A stretch of 64,000 nucleotides of DNA, taken from Azadirachta indica (taxonomy: Eukaryota > Streptophyta > Magnoliopsida > Sapindales > Meliaceae). Shown in pieces: positions 46,473-58,425 of this stretch. Position 1 is the stretch's first letter, and each line of letters begins with the position of its first letter. The position numbers and the translations under genes are program-made. The stretch lies in the NCBI GenBank assembly GCA_022749755.1, contig CM040450.1:10748913-10812912 (forward strand). The letters run 5' to 3'. The notes under the pieces were generated by a model. It saw only the letters and a program-made list of their open reading frames with translations, was not told the origin of the DNA and ran no database searches.

Positions 46473-49400
46473 CTAAAGGATCAGTTGAAGATTGGCTTTC
46501 AAAGCTGAATAAACGGCTCGCCATCCCTCCTGCGTAGGATGAACATTGTCCCAGAAGAATGCAGCTTCAGGATGATTACAAACTGTATACAACTTTGCTC
46601 CGTTGTCGTCTACATCTCCACAGGAGTTTTGATCACTTATACCAACACAACATGCCTTAAATGGATTCTCAAACTTCGAGCTTCCTGCCAAATTACATTA
46701 CAAGATTATAACAAATCATAGCCTTAGGACACAAAAAAGACGAGGCTAACAGAGGAAATAAGAATATAAAGCTAACCTGGCTGGTGTGCTTTGTCATTGA
46801 AAACAGTCATGAAAGCGCTATAAAGATCAAGGATTGCAAAAGCAGAATCCTTACTTTCACTGTTCAACTTAGCCACAGCTTGCTGCAACAGGACGTTATG
46901 GAAACCGCTGAGAGAGTTTTCTGTTGCATTGCACTGCTGGAAGGACAACTTACTTGCGCTGCGAGGAAGACATCCCAAGGGTTGCAGAGTCGGCACCACT
47001 ATTTTCTTCACTCCCAAATCATGAATGCGTTTTAAGTTCAAACTAAGTTGATTCACCACTTGTGTAATAAATGGCTGCCAACCCTGTCACAGATATGAAG
47101 CAATGGATGTTAGATAGTTATTCATTCAAACAAAAGCCAAGATCACACAAAACTAGTATAATATATTGTGTGTTGAAGAGAAAGGAAGAAGGACCAAAAT
47201 AATATGAGCCTACAAGAATCAAGGCCCTTTACCCACTAATTTTCAATCTCTTTCACCTTTTTATTTGGTCATTACAATTCAAGGACAGGGACGGGACACA
47301 GACAGCCCGGAGATGAGTATACCATCACCATTTGAGAACGAAAATGGTGATGAGAATGGAAATGGACTAGGGAGAAATCGGGAATGGGATGATACCCATC
47401 ACCATTCGAGGACGGGGATGGGCGCCACCCCTGCCAGTTTCTGCTAAATTAACCAAACCACTGCTGAACTATTAAATTTTTACTATTATAATGTAAGAAG
47501 CTAGGATCAGTCCGGATTTTGTTTTAAATCCAAACACGTTCGCGTGTCAACAGTTGAATGAATCCAGTCATTGACCTCCTGTTCTTAGATCTATAAGTTG
47601 CGATAATAAAGCAAAAAAATAGAAGACGAATTAAGATAAGAGATTGAAAATATAAAAATTTCTTATTATTTCTACTCCTGAAAGGAGTATATTTTCTCTA
47701 ATTTTATCTTGCAATTAGATACGCTAACGGTAGGCAAGTTCACGTTCGACTTTTATCACAATCTGGATGTTGAGACTTAGTGCCAGCTCATAGCGTAAGA
47801 GCATGTAAGTTAACACTAAAGCAGACTATGATTATATCACAGTTATTTCATTATCAGCATAAGTGGGACTATTTTGATATCAATCTATAAACTATATTTA
47901 AAATGTGAAATCATAAAAATTAGAGACCCTGGTGTTATTTCTACTATCTAATTCCGAAGAGATGACTTAGTCGTCGGTCCTTGATGTGACCCTCGAATGG
48001 ATGTCACCGTCCATCAGATTTATGACAGGGCAAAGCCGATTCACTGACACAGACTAATCAGCAGCGTCGTTTAGTTGAAAACTATACATCAGCATTCCAA
48101 TCAAACGATGAATAACATGGATGTGACCTTTGGGGTCCCACCACTCACGTGATGTTTGGACTTCAATGTGCTAAATTTTGTCGTCTAGTTCGTATACATT
48201 AAATCTAAAAATCATAAGTTTTGGATTTGAGCCCTCTAAGTTTGAAACTTAAACATTTTATACCTAAATTTAATTTGAAAGAAAAAAAAAGAGAATAAAT
48301 TTGACTCTATACATACTTGAGCAGATCCGTTCGTCTGTATGTAAGTAGAATAGTCATTTCCAGCGACGGAGACCAAAGCCATAGAAGAATTGAGGTCGAC
48401 TGGAGTGTAGACACCGTCCTTGATGAGCTGCTCAAAGAAATCGATTTGAGTGGTCATATTTGGACTCTGAACCAATGCATCGAACACACCGGTGCCTCCG
48501 TAAGCAAAGTTCATCCCATATTTTACGTGATTGTATGCAAATTTTCTCCATCTGTATGGTATTGGTGACTTGATTCCCAAAAACTTTGCTACAATTTGAA
48601 GATTACCCAAAATTGGTCACACTTAAAAGAAATTAGCAAAAAGGATGGGGTCTTAATGTAAAAGTTCGTATTTCGTTTTTGGCTCGGTAAACTACAGATG
48701 TAGGATGAGAATTAGCTTTTGTAGGAAAGCACTAACGGTGGATAAAGTGTCTTATGGGGATTAGAACATATAGGATTAAATAATTAAAGGCAAAGTTGAT
48801 TGATTGATTTAATGGTATTAGTTGCTTTATAAAAGAAACGTTGCCACCATACTTTTTGTTTGTGCTTTTGCATAGAATTCTTACAAGGGCTTTTATGACT
48901 TTTTGACTCAGACGCAGATGAGAAAATTGGAAAATTTTATAATGGGTGGGTGGGATTATACTTAGTTTATAAAAATATTAGTGAAAAATAATGGCGTAGT
49001 GGTGGGGTAATGCAATTAGGTTTAAGACAATGAAACAAGAGCATAATATATGATTATGTATAACACTGAAAATTATGGTATACTATATTTTAATGAATAA
49101 AGAAATAAACAAAAAACAAAATTGTACAAACTTCTTATCACGTGGGTAAGTAAAGACTACAAGAAAAAGATAGGGATGCTCAAAGAAAAGATGAGTCAAT
49201 AATGCAAGTTATACAGGCAAAAGTAAAATACAACTCAGTAGTAATCATAACGAGAGCAAAAGAAGGAAACCTGCAGAGAAGATGAACCCCACTATGCACT
49301 AAAATAACACTATAAGACTTACTAAAAGCAAGCCCATGAAAGGAAAAGAGAAAGCAAAAGAGATAATTATTAAAGCAAATTAAATTAATTAATTACCTAA

Positions 49401-49745
49401 GTAGTCAGTGGAAACTCGACCGTCAGAGAACCGACCGGCTGGTTTTCCAGGGAAAGTGACGCCGTAGGGTTGTTTCCAGGACGATGTAAGAGATATAGGG
49501 TTGTTTCCGGTATCCACGTATGAGTCTCCGAATACAAAGAGCTTTGTTGGCCTGAAACCGAAGAGTTGGCGATGTGCTAGCGCTTGTTGCTGCTGCCCTG
49601 TATGCAATGAATTACGGAAAAATCAGCTACAAGTGAAGGATTAACAGTAAATGATACAAAGAAAGAAGGTTTGTTTGAAGTAACCTGAAAGAAGGGAGAG
49701 GAGAAAGAGGTAGAGGAAGGGGGAAAAGAGTATTTTTGAGTCCAT
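46473..49745 (-). CDS. GDSL esterase/lipase, At5g03610-like
   Basis: Five exons join to 1053 bp (350 residues): 49745-49685, 49597-49397, 48588-48317, 47083-46777 and 46684-46473. All four introns (87, 808, 1233 and 92 bp) are GT-AG and keep the frame. Residues 1-20 form a hydrophobic signal peptide, so the product is probably secreted. SGNH-hydrolase landmarks: block I FGDSYVDTG with nucleophile Ser46, Gly in FAYGGTG (115-121), Asn165 in GND, and Asp326/His329 in DNVHP. The sequence resembles the Arabidopsis At5g03610 subgroup, including LGIKSPIPYR and PTLQPLGCLP. Substrate unknown; members of the family hydrolyse lipids or cell-wall esters. An in-frame ATG at 49865 lies upstream of the TATA box, so I chose 49745. 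Exon 1 is short, and its boundary rests on the splice consensus. Confidence 0.9.
47265..47447. repeat. G-rich insertion in GDSL intron 3
   Basis: A GC-rich block with repeated ggacagggacggg, gatgagaatggaaatgg and gaggacggggatggg phrases inside a large AT-rich intron. Two related halves (ccatcaccatttgagaacg and cccatcaccattcgaggacg) suggest internal duplication. It resembles sequence near ends of some plant transposons, but the boundaries are not resolved. The 60-codon open frame here is not a gene. Confidence 0.45.
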
Positions 49746-49837
49746 AATTGGCAATTGCAATAGAATGGGAGCAAAGCTGAAGCTTTGTAATGAGAGAAAG
49801 ATGGGGTTATTTTTTAAGAATGTGATGTGCTTTATGA

Positions 49838-49847
49838 GTTTATATAG
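49838..49847 (-). promoter_or_regulatory. TATA box of the GDSL gene
   Basis: ctatataaac on minus, 93-102 bp upstream of the chosen ATG, giving a leader of about 60-70 nt. It excludes the farther upstream ATG as the start. Confidence 0.7.
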
Positions 49848-49865
49848 AGGATGTGGACCATTCAA

Positions 49866-51140
49866 TTAGATGTGATGGGATCACCTAGCTGTGACCTTGC
49901 TTTGGTCAACCTCAAGAACTAGTAAGAATTATAGGGGATTGAAGTGCAAGAGGATTCTCATTGACTCTAGAATTAAATGGGGTCGAACATATTTCCACAT
50001 TGAAAGTTTCACACCAAAATCAATCGGTCACTATTCCTATCTAAAAGTTGGAAGATAACAAGAGGGATGCTTTTGATTTCAAGGAATTTCTATAATAGTA
50101 TATTTATTTCTAAAAATTTTTATATAAATTCAATCAAATAAGTTAATGTATTACTGTTATATTATTATTGCATATTGCATATATTTACAAAAAAATAATA
50201 AATTATGTATGAAATATGTTTACACAATATAATTGTGTCGCAGAATTTATTATTTCCCTAAATTTTATATAACAATTTGTATTTATAACATTATTATTTC
50301 TAAATGAACGTACTTTCATATATTTATAATATTGTATTTGCATTTTTTTAATACAAAAATATAATAATTAGACTATTCAATGAGCAAATATTTACTAATT
50401 ATTCAGATAGTTACTTAAGATTATTAGTGATTTTATTTTATAACAATCACAAACTAAAAATTATATTTCAATATCAACTAATAGTATGGTAATATTAAAT
50501 CTACTCCTTTTAGGTGGTTAAGATTAAAAGTCCCACTTCAATTCTTGTTAATAGTAAGAATTAATTTCCTCTTATGTATAGATTCCCTTACTATTTACAG
50601 AATTCACTATATTCGAGTGTGGATTATAATTCTGTAAATTTTCTCTAAGGTAAGGATATGTATCATTTAAATTGGATACAAAATTTCAAGTAATGTTAAA
50701 CTAAACTCAATCAAAACTCTCCGATCTCATAAATCTTTAATGTAATATTTCAAATATATATATATATATTACTGCACATAAATTTTCAAAAATGAAAAAA
50801 TTCTACCCCCTCCAATCTAAAGACTTGTTTTGAGACTAGTAGAATGAAAAAGTACTATAAAATTAAAATGTTAATAATTTTAAAATTATAATTATTATGA
50901 ACTAAAAACGTCAAATATAATTAAAAAAAATTAACAATTTTTTTGAAAAAATTAGTATATTGTAATTTTAAACTTAAATTATAACACAATAATCCCATAT
51001 ATACTTTATTTTAGATATTGATTTATGTATATATACACAATTATTATTTATTGAGAATTGAAAGTTGAGATTCGTACTAATGTAAGATTATGTGCATAAA
51101 TTTACGATTAATTTAAATAAAATCCACTTCTAATGGCTCA
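49866..51140. other. Intergenic DNA upstream of the GDSL gene
   Basis: Promoter-side sequence of the GDSL gene, then AT-rich DNA. No gene or clear transposon seen. Confidence 0.5.
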
Positions 51141-51323
51141 TTAATTTTCTTTTCTAAAATATGAATCATCTCTTCCTTGTGCTGTGTTGATCATGGTGGA
51201 AGTATCAATTGTTGCACCATGAATTCCATAAAGGCAACTATGACCAAAGCAATTTCTAGAAACACATAAAATAAAAACAAAAACAAGAAAAACAAAGCTA
51301 TGACCAAAGCAAGACTTGGCCAT
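51141..51323 (-). CDS. Small ORF with signal-peptide-like start, doubtful
   Basis: From the second in-frame ATG, a 60-residue product begins MAKSCFGHS. A strongly hydrophobic run (about residues 9-22) is followed by a short polar tail with CFGHSC repeated from the start. The repeated CFGHS comes from a local DNA duplication (ctatgaccaaagcaa twice). It could be a secreted peptide precursor or chance. I do not recognise a family. Confidence 0.2.
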   Translation of the reverse strand: MAKSCFGHSFVFLVFVFILCVSRNCFGHSCLYGIHGATIDTSTMINTAQGRDDSYFRKEN

Positions 51324-51705
51324 TTTAAGCAAATATGACATAATTTCGTTGGCAGACAACACTATTGTTTTCGTGATAGGTGTTTTTTTTAATTAAAAAA
51401 AATTGAGAAAAAAATATTGCGCCAAAGGATAATTAATTAATTAATTAATCGACCCGACAATAAGAATTAAGAAGCTTCTTGGTCTTGTAGATATCAAAAA
51501 GCGAGAGAAGAAATCACGAAGAAATTTCTTCTATTCAATAAATTGAAAGACCTTCATACTAACGTAAAGCACAGATGTTTATATATGGCTTTGTATATGC
51601 TCTATATATGCAAAAGAAGATTTAATTTTCTCAATTAATTAATTCAATATATATATATATATTCATATGTATCAAATTCTTATACTACTTTTTTACTTAA
51701 TATTC
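51324..51705. other. AT-rich intergenic DNA
   Basis: Nothing recognised apart from a (TTAA)n run near 51430-51450 and a (TA)n tract near 51647. Confidence 0.45.

Positions 51706-51740
<35 letters not shown>
51706..51740. repeat. (AAT)n microsatellite
   Basis: About 11 consecutive AAT units, continuing as interrupted aataat/aacaat units to about 51800. Confidence 0.9.
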
Positions 51741-51743
<3 letters not shown>

Positions 51744-52624
51744 CAATAATATTACTAATAATAATATTGAATAATAATAATGATAATAATAAATAGAATA
51801 TTTATAAAAAATAAAGGAAATATCACTAACTATTTATAAGAAACTAATTGATAATTGTGTATATATCTATATATATGTTTATACTTATTTATAAATCGTT
51901 AAATTTATATATTTTTAATAGTTGAAATTGAATATGACATATATATTAATTATAATATATTAGTTATATATCATACCCATATTTATCTTTACACAAAACA
52001 TAACTGAATGTGGCATCATCTTAAAACAATAAAAAAAATATATCAAAATTTATATATTAGTAAAACCCCTATTGATATGTCGCATGGCATAGAATCCATC
52101 TACTGTTCAAATTAGGTATAATAAATTAATTAATTTTGTAATTTATTAAAATAACAATAATAATAATTTGCCCTCGTGCTAATAATTAATTATATAATCT
52201 GATATTATTAATTTACGGGTCAGACTTTTATCAATGAGAAGGGGTAAATGGGTCGTGTGAATTGATAAAGATTGATATATTCAACACATTGACATTTGAA
52301 ATTGTTTGAATAATAAAGTGGAGTTGGTAATCTCATTTTTAATTATTATTCAGCACCTAAAAGTATAACGCGTTAAATAGAAACTTTCATTAGAAATCCA
52401 CTTGATTGTAGGCAATAACGGAAATATATTATTTTTGAAAAAGAAATAATGGTTTAGCCACGTTTTTATATGCTTTTGTTGACATCATTGTTATTATTGT
52501 CAAAATTCTCATTGATTAATCTACACAACCATGTTATTATCATTGATGTTAAGGTTTTAACTTGCTAAAAATTATGTGTTAAAAATTTCAACCATATTAT
52601 AATGTTTACAATCGAAAGCGGAGT
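51741..52624. other. AT-rich intergenic DNA
   Basis: No gene. A segment near 51870-51990 resembles the core of the family 1 MITEs. Confidence 0.45.
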
Positions 52625-53060
52625 TTTGCCAGAACTTGAAGTGGTCCTCCCCCGATCCCAAAAGTTAACTTTTAAAAAATAATTATTTTACTATTTGATT
52701 CTTTTAAAGTAAGTTTTTGATAATTTGATTCCTGCCGATTTTGAATCTATATATTTCGACCAAATAATTAAAATTTTAGTTTTGTTTCTAATTAGCGATA
52801 ATGAGTTAAAATATATTATAATAATCTTGTGTAAAATTAGTTTATTAGCAATACAAAATTTAAGTAAGTCTAAAAATCTTACCCCCAGTCTTAAGTAACC
52901 TACGCCAGGACCTAAAATGGCCCCGTCCCCGACTCGAAAGAAAAAGGTTTAAAGAATAATAACTATTTTATTGTTTTGTCTCTTTAACGTCGATTTTTTA
53001 TGATTTGATCTTTACACATTTTCATCCATATATTTTGAAACCCCAAGATTAGAATTTTGA
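52625..53060. repeat. Imperfect direct repeat, about 160 bp units
   Basis: Unit 1 (about 52625-52790) and unit 2 (about 52901-53060) share gccag-acct, tcccc-gat/gact, aaaataattattttactattt-like, ttttttgat-atttgat and tatatatttcga-like blocks in order. The 110-bp spacing would suit a very short LTR-type (TRIM-like) remnant, but no primer-binding site is visible. Confidence 0.45.
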
Positions 53061-53785
53061 ATTCGATCATATACACCAGTCATAGCCAACAATTCTAAAA
53101 CAACGAAAGCCTTCATGATTTGACAGATTTAGAGAGAAAAATAGATATAAAAAATATCATATTAGTATTCTGTTCAATAACCACAACCCAATATGGACAA
53201 GGAAACACAAGCTGAAATTTTTAGGGTAGAAAACCTAATTTCTTTAAGTATTCTTTTATATTTTCTTTGAGAGTGACCTTATACTCAGATAAATTTGGAG
53301 TTTGTCTAAAGAGAAAAATGCCTTTGACCCCTCCAAAGTTTGAGGTAAATACCAAGTTTTCCCCTATTGTTTCAAAATTGGCCTAGAGACTCCACTGTTA
53401 ACTCCGTCCTATTTGAAAAAGCAACTTTAAAGGTAAAAATATACTGTACCATTAAAAAAAAGTGAAAAATAAAAGTGATGGTGACTTTTGTAAATACAAA
53501 TCCAAAGTTGTATGTAAATAATAACATCAAGATTATCTATTTTTAATTTGATTATAAAATTAAATATATATTTTAAATCATAAAATAAATACATAACAAA
53601 TATAGTATAATATTAAAAATCGTAATAAGATAATTAGGATCTGTGTACAAATTTCATTATTATCCTAGGGATTATTAATTTATTTTAGATTATAAAACTA
53701 AAAATATATTTTAAATCATAAAATTAATAAATAATAAATATATTTTAATATTAAAAGTCATAAATACAATCCCATTTGGAAATAT
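53061..53785. other. Intergenic DNA with a transposon-end-like segment
   Basis: No gene. Sequence at about 53320-53420 (cccctccaaagtttgaggt, then aataccaagttttccc) resembles a MULE-type terminal repeat, but its inverted partner was not found. Confidence 0.4.
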
Positions 53786-53893
53786 TGAAGGAACCAAACT
53801 CTTGGGACTGCGCTGTGGTTTTGACATAGGTTCGGGAGCAAGGCAACGCATATATGACCCAAGCCCAACAAGACTATAGCCAGCTGAAAGACC
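53786..53893 (+). repeat. Truncated 5' LTR of element G
   Basis: About 108 bp from tgaaggaaccaaactctt, matching the first part of the 3' LTR, including acccaagcccaacaag and ccagctga. It then passes abruptly into gag-like sequence. The rest of the LTR, the primer-binding site and the gag start are deleted. Confidence 0.8.
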
Positions 53894-54480
53894 AAGTTGG
53901 GCTCTTTAATGACAGAGGGGTCTATGGGCTCAGTTATGGACTACAAAACCTCATTCAAACTGTAGACAGCTCTTCAAAAATCCTTCTCTACATAAATAAC
54001 AACAAGAGTGTCACAACTTAAAGGTGAGATTTGTATGAGCATAGGATAAAGTCCTTAGTTGAAGATCTTAGGTTAGTAGTCTATCATGTGTCTGATAATG
54101 AACTAATTTTGTATATCATGGAAGGCCTTGGGTCAGAATATGACTCAGTAGTGGTTAATATCACATGCAGGCCTGGGAAATTAAGCCTTCAAGAGATTTA
54201 TTCATTGCTCCTCAACCATGAAAAGAGGAATGAGAAGAACATGTCAGTTGGTAGCATAAACTTCATTCCTAATATGTCAGCCAGTTATGTTCAATCTCCC
54301 TACAACAACAATCAAAGAAGAAATTGGTCAGCAGGGTAACAAAATAAGTTTGGGGCCAATACTCAAAATAGAGAGAAAGAAAGAAACTCTACTGAAGATG
54401 AAAGCAAACTAGTTTGTCAAATTTGTGACAAGGACTGACGGGAGAAATGTTTAGAAGAAAGCATATGTCGCAGCTCTAAA
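53894..54480 (+). pseudogene. Copia gag remnant of element G
   Basis: An LWTT-like phrase, then an RVSQLKG-like phrase, then the clear open stretch 54031-54339 with MYEHRIKSLVEDL, then YIMEGLGSEYDSVV and LLNHEKR: the UBN2-type gag domain. After it, a collapsed zinc knuckle (VCQIC...EKC) has lost the middle. The first part is in other frames. Confidence 0.8.
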
Positions 54481-54488
54481 GACAACAA

Positions 54489-55130
54489 TTGATCCAACTT
54501 GGTACCTGGGCAGTGGGGGCAACAAACCATGTCACCAACAACATGGGAAACTTAAGCGTAAGAGCAAAATACAAAGCGAATGACAAACTTGCTGTAGGTA
54601 ATGGTAATGATCTCCTTATCACTTACATTGGTCACATAAGTTTGCCCATTCTTCCCCCACAAACCATAAAACACTTGTACCTAAAACACTTTTTGTTAAT
54701 GCCTGCAATAATAAAAAATCTGGTTAGTATTTTAAAGCTACTGGTAGATAATGACATTGAAATTTCGTTTGACAAATATTGTTGTGTAATCAAAGACAAA
54801 ACACAAGGGAAAGTTCTACTGTAAGGAGTGGTTAAGGATGAACTTTATCAATTGTTATGTTGCCTTTCAAGTCACAACACACTATCTACAAGAGCCTCAT
54901 TGCTTCTTTCAGAAAGACAACTTCCCAAGGTCCAGAGTCTATGTTGTCTTTCAATTCAAACTCTCTTGAACTTGTCAACAAAAGAATAAGTGATGTTAGT
55001 GACTTGGATATATGGCATGGGAGATTGGGATACCTTCACTTACTTTCTCAAGAAAGAATTAAAAAAAAAAAAATGGCATTTCCAATTGTACTTCTTTAAA
55101 GATTAATGAAAGATTAGCTGCATCATTTTG
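54489..55130 (+). pseudogene. Copia protease and pre-integrase remnant of element G
   Basis: GATNHVTNNMGNLS marks the protease. The preceding codons read WYLGSG in another frame, so Asp of the D-S-G triad is changed to Gly and a one-base insertion shifts the frame. Downstream, LISILKLL-like text (NLVSILKLLVDN) and IWHGRLGYLH mark the pre-integrase zinc-binding region. The frame is broken by a stop at about 54824. Confidence 0.8.
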
Positions 55131-55520
55131 CAAAGCAGGTCAATTAGGCAAATCTCATAGACAGAATTTCAAAAACACAAAAACAAAGACTACAAAGCCT
55201 TTTCAGGTCATTCACAGAGACCTTTGGGGGCAATCACCAATACCATCAAATCAAGGATTTAGGTATTACATTTCTTTTGTTGATGACCTGACTCGTTTCA
55301 CTTGGATATTATCCATTAACCAACAAAAGTGAGGCATTAAACACATTTAAAATCTTTAAAGCACAAGTTGAAAATCTACTTGAAAAAAAAAAATCAAATC
55401 TCTACAAAGTGACATGGGAGGAGAGTTTAGAGTTTTTGAGTCTACCTAAAATAAGAAGGAATGTGGATATGATACTCTTGTCTTTACACACATCATCAAA
55501 ATGAAAAGGTTGAAAGAAAG
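55131..55520 (+). pseudogene. Copia integrase core remnant of element G
   Basis: GKSHRQNF precedes VIHRDLWGQSP (first catalytic Asp present) and YYISFVDDLTRFTW (second Asp present). The third acidic residue region is shifted out of frame. Stops follow at about 55330 and 55450. Confidence 0.8.
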
Positions 55521-55532
55521 CATAGGCATTTT

Positions 55533-57135
55533 GTGGAAACTGGCATTATATTGCTTGCTCAAGCAAGGATGCCTGTTAAATTTTGGTGGAAAGCATTCAA
55601 CATAGCCATTTACCTAATTAACAGACTTGCTACTCCAATCACCAAAGACTTGTTACCCTTATTTCACACCAAACCTGATTACTCACTGATCAGAACATTT
55701 GGGTGTGAATGTTACCCTCATCTCATACCATATAATGCACATAAATTCAACTTTTATACTTTCAAATGTGTCCTATTAGGAATTAGTGTTGTACACAAAG
55801 GATATCTTTGTCTCTACATCATTCAGGGAGAATATATATATATAACAAGGCATGTGAACTTTAGTGAAAGTTCATTTCCCTTCGAAAATGAATGCAACTT
55901 CAATAAGAATCCAGCCTTGAAACCAACAGAAACACAAACCATTCTGAGTCAATTTCACTTTACCACTTTATAACCAAAACTTTGTCAAGATCAGTAACAT
56001 ACAGTCGAGATTGAGCCATCAGAAGCAACATAAACAGCAACAGAACAATGCCCACTAAACCTTGCAGGAACTGCCTTATCTGGATCACACACAGAAATAT
56101 CGCCAACACAACCACTGAACTTCCAATCCAACAACCTAACAACAGCCTACAACCTACACATCCCATAATTATAAGAATAACGACTAGAATTTTTAAGCCA
56201 AAGCTCTACACTTTCTCCTTCTCATCACATGTAATAGAAGAAACTCTAGCAGATGTCAAGACAGCCCTTGCTGATTCAAACTAGAACCATGCAATGAAGG
56301 AACAATTCAAAACCCTGACAACAAACAAAACCTAGATCTTAGTGCCTTATAGGCCAGACATGAAGGTGATTAGAAATACATAGGTATTTAAGGTTAAGCA
56401 AAATCCCAATGGGATAATCTCTAGATTCAAAGCAAGGTTGGTAGCTAAAGGATTTCATCAAACTCAGGGGATTGATTATAATGAGATATATAGTCTAGTG
56501 GGAAAAGCAGCTACAATAAGGATTGTCTTAAGCCTTGCAATGATCAACGATTAGGAATTAAGACAAGCGGATTTAAACAATGCTTTCCTCAATAGCAGCT
56601 GACAGAGACAGTCTACATGGTGCAGCCAGAAGGCTTTGTTGACGCTTTAAAGCAAGATTATGTGTGTCAATTGAAGAGAAGCTCTATGTCGTCTTCAGCA
56701 AGCTCTAAGAGCTTAGTTTGAGAAACTGAAGAAGGCATTAAAGAGTTGGGGTTTTAATGGCTTAAAATGTGATATATCACTTTCTTTAGAAGAATAATAA
56801 AGAAATAGTGATCATACTCATCTAAGTAAGATGATATAATAGTGACAGGAAGCAGCCCAATTTAGATAGAAGAGAAGATTATCAAGATGCATCAAACTTT
56901 TTAATTAAAGAATTTATGATAACTATGTTTCTTTCTGGGTATAGAAGTGACAAGGACTAAAAACAAGCTCATCCTTTCACAAAAGAAATACATATCAGAA
57001 CTTCTAAGAAGAATAGGTATGAAAAAATGCAAAAGTGCAACGATTCCATTGTGTGTAGGTGAAAAATTATTGAAAACAAGAAGAGAATTATTCAGTGATA
57101 CCTATCTATACAGAAGTTTTACTGGGGCTCTATAG
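55533..57135 (+). pseudogene. Copia reverse transcriptase remnant of element G
   Basis: The integrase tail (VKFWWKAFNIAIYLINRLAT and RTFGCECYPHL, 55533-55973) is followed by an intermittent reverse transcriptase: RFKARLVAKGFHQTQGIDY, then QADLNNAFLN-stop, then a polymerase active-site region near 56818-56846. There the usual Y-V-D-D is broken by a nonsense codon and a one-base insertion. It ends with TRTKNKLILSQKKYI (56947-57135). Confidence 0.8.
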
Positions 57136-57139
57136 TATG

Positions 57140-57765
57140 CAACCTTAACAAGACCTGAATTGGCACTTGCGGTGAACAAACTCAGCCAGTTTAGGTCAAA
57201 CCATTTAATACCCCATTAGATTACATACAAAAGGATACCTAGGTACCTGAAGAATACTTTGGATTTTGGATTGGAATTCGAAGCATTACTTCATAACGCA
57301 TTAACAACCTTTTGTGATGCTGATTGGAGCTGTGATGTTGGTGATAAGAGGTCAGTTAGTGGGTATTCCATTTATTTAAGTGATAATCTGGTGTCTTGGA
57401 GTTCAAAGAAACAACAAGCAGTAGCAAGTTCCAGTGCAGAGGCTGAACACAGGGCAATATCTCATTTAGTAGCAGAAATCACTTAGATAAGTTCTTTGCT
57501 AAAGAAACTCCAGTAATTCGGAGTGACAGTGCGAGTGCAACTGTTATGGCAAGAAACCCAATATACCATGCCAGAACAAAGCATATTGAAAATGATTTGC
57601 ACTTTATCAAAGACAAAGTCTTAGCCCAAAAATGCAAAATTGAATACATACTGAGTGAGAAGCAAACAGCAAACATCTTCACTAAAGCACTCAGCCTTGA
57701 AAAGTTTAGCTATCATAGAAGCAAGCTCAAGGTAGAAGAAAGATACTTGAGCTTGAGGAAGGGTG
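57140..57765 (+). pseudogene. Copia RNase H remnant of element G
   Basis: The open stretch 57259-57486 has FCDADWSCDVGDKRSVSGYS and SSSAEAEHRAI, typical RNase H landmarks. After a frameshift, 57546-57765 continues with RNPIYHARTKHIENDLHFI, then KQTANIFTKAL. It ends just before the polypurine tract at about 57753-57766. Confidence 0.85.
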
Positions 57766-57766
57766 T

Positions 57767-58105
57767 TGAAGGAACCAAACTCTTAGAACTGGGCTGTGGT
57801 ATTGATGTAGGCCCTGATCAAGGCAACACATATATAACCCAAGCCCAACAAGCATACCTTATCCAGCTGACAGAAAATGACAGTACAAGCTAGCAGCAGA
57901 AACACTCACTACTGTGATCAAATGCACGACCTTAGTAGAGAAGAAAATCATACTATTTGATAGTGATGATTGAGCAATTTTACTTGAGAGTAGTATAGAT
58001 CAAATTGTATTTTATTCACTATGGTCTATTGCCACCTACAATTTATAATATAAAAGGGGACTTTGTAACCTTTTTCTTTCTAGCAGTCAATACAATTAAT
58101 ACCTA
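57767..58105 (+). repeat. 3' LTR of element G
   Basis: Begins tgaaggaaccaaactctt after gaggaagggtgt, the polypurine tract. It contains a tataatataaaagggg TATA-like block near 58043-58060. The right end, about 58105, is approximate. Confidence 0.65.
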
Positions 58106-58425
58106 AGTTATAAAAAATGTTAACGCAAACCCTAAATTAAAATAGTAGTAGTGACACCTCCCACTGCCAAATCAGTTGAACTTGCTGACCACTACTTACT
58201 ACCGACATTCGTTTCTTGCCTTCTTTTTTGCTGCCACTTGCAAATCCTTCTTTGCTGTCAACCAACACTCTATACCACCTCATATTCCTTTGTACACGCT
58301 TCAACTATAGCAAACTCCACCAATATCCAAACTCCAAAATTATGTCACAAACCTAAAACAAATGAAACACAAAATAAAAATTGTCAGAGCTTAACGTTTA
58401 GCTTCAACACATCAAAAAAATCCAT
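58106..58425. other. Sequence between copia G and the PPR-like fragment
   Basis: About 320 bp, possibly old 5' flank of the PPR-like fragment. The overlapping 142-codon open frame (58151-58579) has no family signature. Confidence 0.4.

Larger units (their letters stand above)
53786..58105 (+). mobile_element. Decayed Ty1/copia element (element G)
   Basis: Plus-strand copia with a truncated 5' LTR (53786-53893), gag, protease, integrase, reverse transcriptase, RNase H, a polypurine tract and a 3' LTR from 57767. All coding parts are in normal order but carry many frameshifts and stops, so the element is dead. The right end is uncertain. The 5' flank aatat has only weak counterparts near 58090-58115. 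Confidence 0.85.

Noticed and set aside
49746..49865. Upstream in-frame ATG giving a longer GDSL N-terminus
   Set aside because: The extra ATG at 49865 lies upstream of the TATA box at 49838-49847, and the signal peptide begins properly at the 49745 ATG.
55960..56166. 68-codon hydrophobic minus frame inside copia G
   Set aside because: Antisense to decayed polyprotein DNA; not a gene.
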